A stretch of 64,000 nucleotides of DNA from positions 1 to 64,000 of the forward strand of contig CAMDFK010000014.1 of the NCBI GenBank assembly GCA_945897465.1. Direction: 5' to 3'. Below, piece by piece: positions 62,629-64,000 of this stretch (positions are counted from its first letter, which is position 1; every line of letters starts with the position of its first letter). The position numbers were made by a program, and so were the translations under genes. The notes beneath the pieces were generated by a model. It saw only the letters and a list, made by a program, of their open reading frames with translations, did no database searches and was not told the DNA's origin. The DNA is from Limnohabitans sp. Rim8. GTDB lineage: Bacteria > Pseudomonadota > Gammaproteobacteria > Burkholderiales > Burkholderiaceae_C.

Positions 62629-63558
62629 ATGGCATTTTTTCTGGAAGCTTTGTTGGGTGGCCTGATGGCCGGCATGCTTTACGCGCTGGTGGCGCTGGGC
62701 TTTGTTTTGATTTTCAAAGCCTCGGGCGTGTTCAACTTCGCACAAGGGGCAATGGTTTTGTTCGCAGCTTTGGCCATGGCCCGTTTTTCCGAATGGATTC
62801 CTGGCTGGTTGGGCATCGAGGACAAATTTTTGGGCAACCTGATTGCCTTTGTGCTGGCCGCTGCCATCATGTTTGTGTTGGCTTGGTTGATTGAGCGCTT
62901 GGTGCTGCGCCACTTGGTCAACCAAGAAGGCGTGACTTTGCTGATGGCCACCTTGGGCATCACCTATTTCCTGGACGGCCTGGGGCAGACGATTTTTGGC
63001 AGCGACATTTACAAGATCGACGTGGGTATGCCCAAAGATCCGATTTTCTTGTTCGACTCGGTCTTTCCCGGTGGTGTGTTGGTCAACTTGGAAGACGTTT
63101 ATGCGGCCTGCATCGCGGCTTTGTTGGTGGTGTTTTTGTCGCTGTTCTTCCAAAAGACCAGTACCGGTCGCGCCCTGCGTGCGGTGGCCGATGACCACCA
63201 GGCGGCGCAGTCGATCGGCATTCCGCTCAACCGCATCTGGGTGATTGTTTGGTTTGTGGCCGGCATCACCGCTTTGGTGGCCGGCATCATCTGGGGCTCC
63301 AAGATGGGTGTTCAGTTCTCGCTGACCACCGTGGCTTTGCGGGCCTTGCCCGTGATCATTTTGGGTGGCTTGACGTCGGTGCCCGGTGCCATCATCGGTG
63401 GTCTGATCATTGGTGTGGGCGAGAAACTGTCTGAGGTGTACCTCGGCCCCTTTGTGGGCGGCGGCATCGAAATCTGGTTTGCTTATGTGCTGGCGCTGGT
63501 GTTCTTGCTGTTCCGTCCGCAAGGCTTGTTCGGCGAAAAAATCATCGACCGCGTGTAA
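62629..63558 (+). CDS. livH: Branched-chain amino acid-type ABC transporter permease (LivH)
   Basis: 309 residues, about eight membrane helices. Family segments: GLMAGMLYALVALGFVLIFK, SGVFNFAQGAMVLFAAL, and GRALRAVADDHQAAQSIGIP before the EAA-like loop. It pairs with LivM to form the channel. GAGGAGAAC lies before ATG 62629. Substrate is set by a periplasmic binding protein expected downstream, outside the window. Confidence 0.94.
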   Translation: MAFFLEALLGGLMAGMLYALVALGFVLIFKASGVFNFAQGAMVLFAALAMARFSEWIPGWLGIEDKFLGNLIAFVLAAAIMFVLAWLIERLVLRHLVNQEGVTLLMATLGITYFLDGLGQTIFGSDIYKIDVGMPKDPIFLFDSVFPGGVLVNLEDVYAACIAALLVVFLSLFFQKTSTGRALRAVADDHQAAQSIGIPLNRIWVIVWFVAGITALVAGIIWGSKMGVQFSLTTVALRALPVIILGGLTSVPGAIIGGLIIGVGEKLSEVYLGPFVGGGIEIWFAYVLALVFLLFRPQGLFGEKIIDRV

Positions 63559-63569
63559 GGAAGAAAAAC

Positions 63570-64000
63570 ATGTTTTACAGAGAAAACGGTCAGTTCAAGA
63601 CCTCTTACCGCAGTGACCAGCAGATCTTTGCGATCGCCCAAGACCGTTGGGCCATCCTGGGCTTGGTGGCCTTCGCATTCATCGGTGTGCCCTTCATCGC
63701 CGATGAGTACATGTTCCGCGCGATCTTGATCCCTTTCCTCATCTTGTCGCTGGCGGCTTTGGGGGTGAACATCTTGGTCGGTTACTGCGGTCAAATTTCT
63801 TTGGGTTCCGGTGCTTTTATGGCGGTCGGCGCCTACATGGCTTACAACACCTACATCCGCATCGAGGGCATGCCCTTGATTGTGGCGCTGTTGGCCGGGG
63901 GCTTTTTTGCCACTCTGGTGGGGATGTTCTTTGGTATCCCGAGTCTGCGCGTGAAAGGCTTGTATTTGGCGGTGGCCACACTGGCGGCGCAGTTCTTTTG
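63570..64000 (+). CDS. livM: Branched-chain amino acid-type ABC transporter permease (LivM), 3' end outside window
   Basis: The 143 visible codons start MFYRENGQFKTSYRSDQQIF and include NILVGYCGQISLGSGAFMAV, GAYMAYNTYIR and SLRVKGLYLAVATLAAQFF, typical LivM segments. AAGGAAG at 63557-63563 precedes ATG 63570. The C-terminal half continues past position 64000. It should be followed by a binding protein and livF. Confidence 0.93.
   Translation, partial: MFYRENGQFKTSYRSDQQIFAIAQDRWAILGLVAFAFIGVPFIADEYMFRAILIPFLILSLAALGVNILVGYCGQISLGSGAFMAVGAYMAYNTYIRIEGMPLIVALLAGGFFATLVGMFFGIPSLRVKGLYLAVATLAAQFF

Noticed and set aside
61585-63522. Long minus-strand open frame (645 codons) opposite livG and livH
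   Set aside because: It lies antisense to strongly conserved transporter genes, is His/Gln-rich without any family motif, and is a mirror of GC-rich codon use.

Overview
The window reads as a chromosomal segment of a GC-rich beta-proteobacterium, most likely a Comamonadaceae member (Limnohabitans/Rhodoferax/Polaromonas type). The inference rests on an S-adenosylhomocysteine (SAH) riboswitch in front of ahcY, a 2156-residue tandem-fused UvrA, the symporter/DUF4212 pair, and the acyl-CoA ligase-liv cluster. No rRNA, tRNA, CRISPR array or prophage was seen.

1-7.3 kb: leucine/isovalerate catabolism (liuC, liuD, liuE) interrupted by other genes. A VapBC toxin-antitoxin pair, a DinB-fold protein and a secreted alpha/beta hydrolase are joined to liuC by ATGA stop/start overlaps. 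A palindromic repeat with a 30-bp tandem array and a ghrA-type reductase separate liuD from liuE. 7.3-11.9 kb: a fused glucosyl-3-phosphoglycerate-synthase-like/HAD phosphatase protein, a MarR regulator, a DUF1289 protein, UspA and a DsbA-fold isomerase. 12-16 kb: a sodium:solute symporter with its DUF4212 small subunit, two accessory genes and an orphan second DUF4212 gene. 16.2-16.9 kb: a decayed IS3-family element. 17.2-23.7 kb: the giant fused uvrA, which contains at least seven palindromic or hairpin repeats that stay in reading frame.

23.7-31 kb (minus strand): a methyltransferase, a HAD phosphatase, metF, tlyA and ahcY behind the SAH riboswitch, then rsmE and amgK. 31-35.7 kb (plus strand): lptD-surA-rsmA, envelope biogenesis plus rRNA maturation. 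35.8-42.4 kb (minus strand): a barnase/barstar pair, maeB, a MOSC protein, pepP and murU. amgK and murU together form the MurNAc recycling route but lie about 10.6 kb apart. 42.5-50.2 kb: a VanA-like Rieske oxygenase, psd, a NodI/NodJ-type ABC exporter, a HTH protein, a 3-hydroxyacyl-CoA dehydrogenase with an enoyl-CoA hydratase, and srkA. 50-56 kb: an amidohydrolase, a solute-binding protein, an MFS carrier, glk and a Gly/Val-rich lipoprotein. 56-64 kb: htpG, a pseudouridine synthase, a Crp/Fnr regulator, and, divergent from it, an acyl-CoA ligase with livG-livH-livM (cut by the window end).

The most unusual feature is uvrA. One repeat family (arms ending in TCGCGATGAC) sits in frame at four inter-domain or loop positions. 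A second family has a conserved 32-nt loop between long stems whose sequences differ between copies. Together they look like palindromic mobile elements tolerated as peptide insertions, comparable in principle to Rickettsia palindromic elements.
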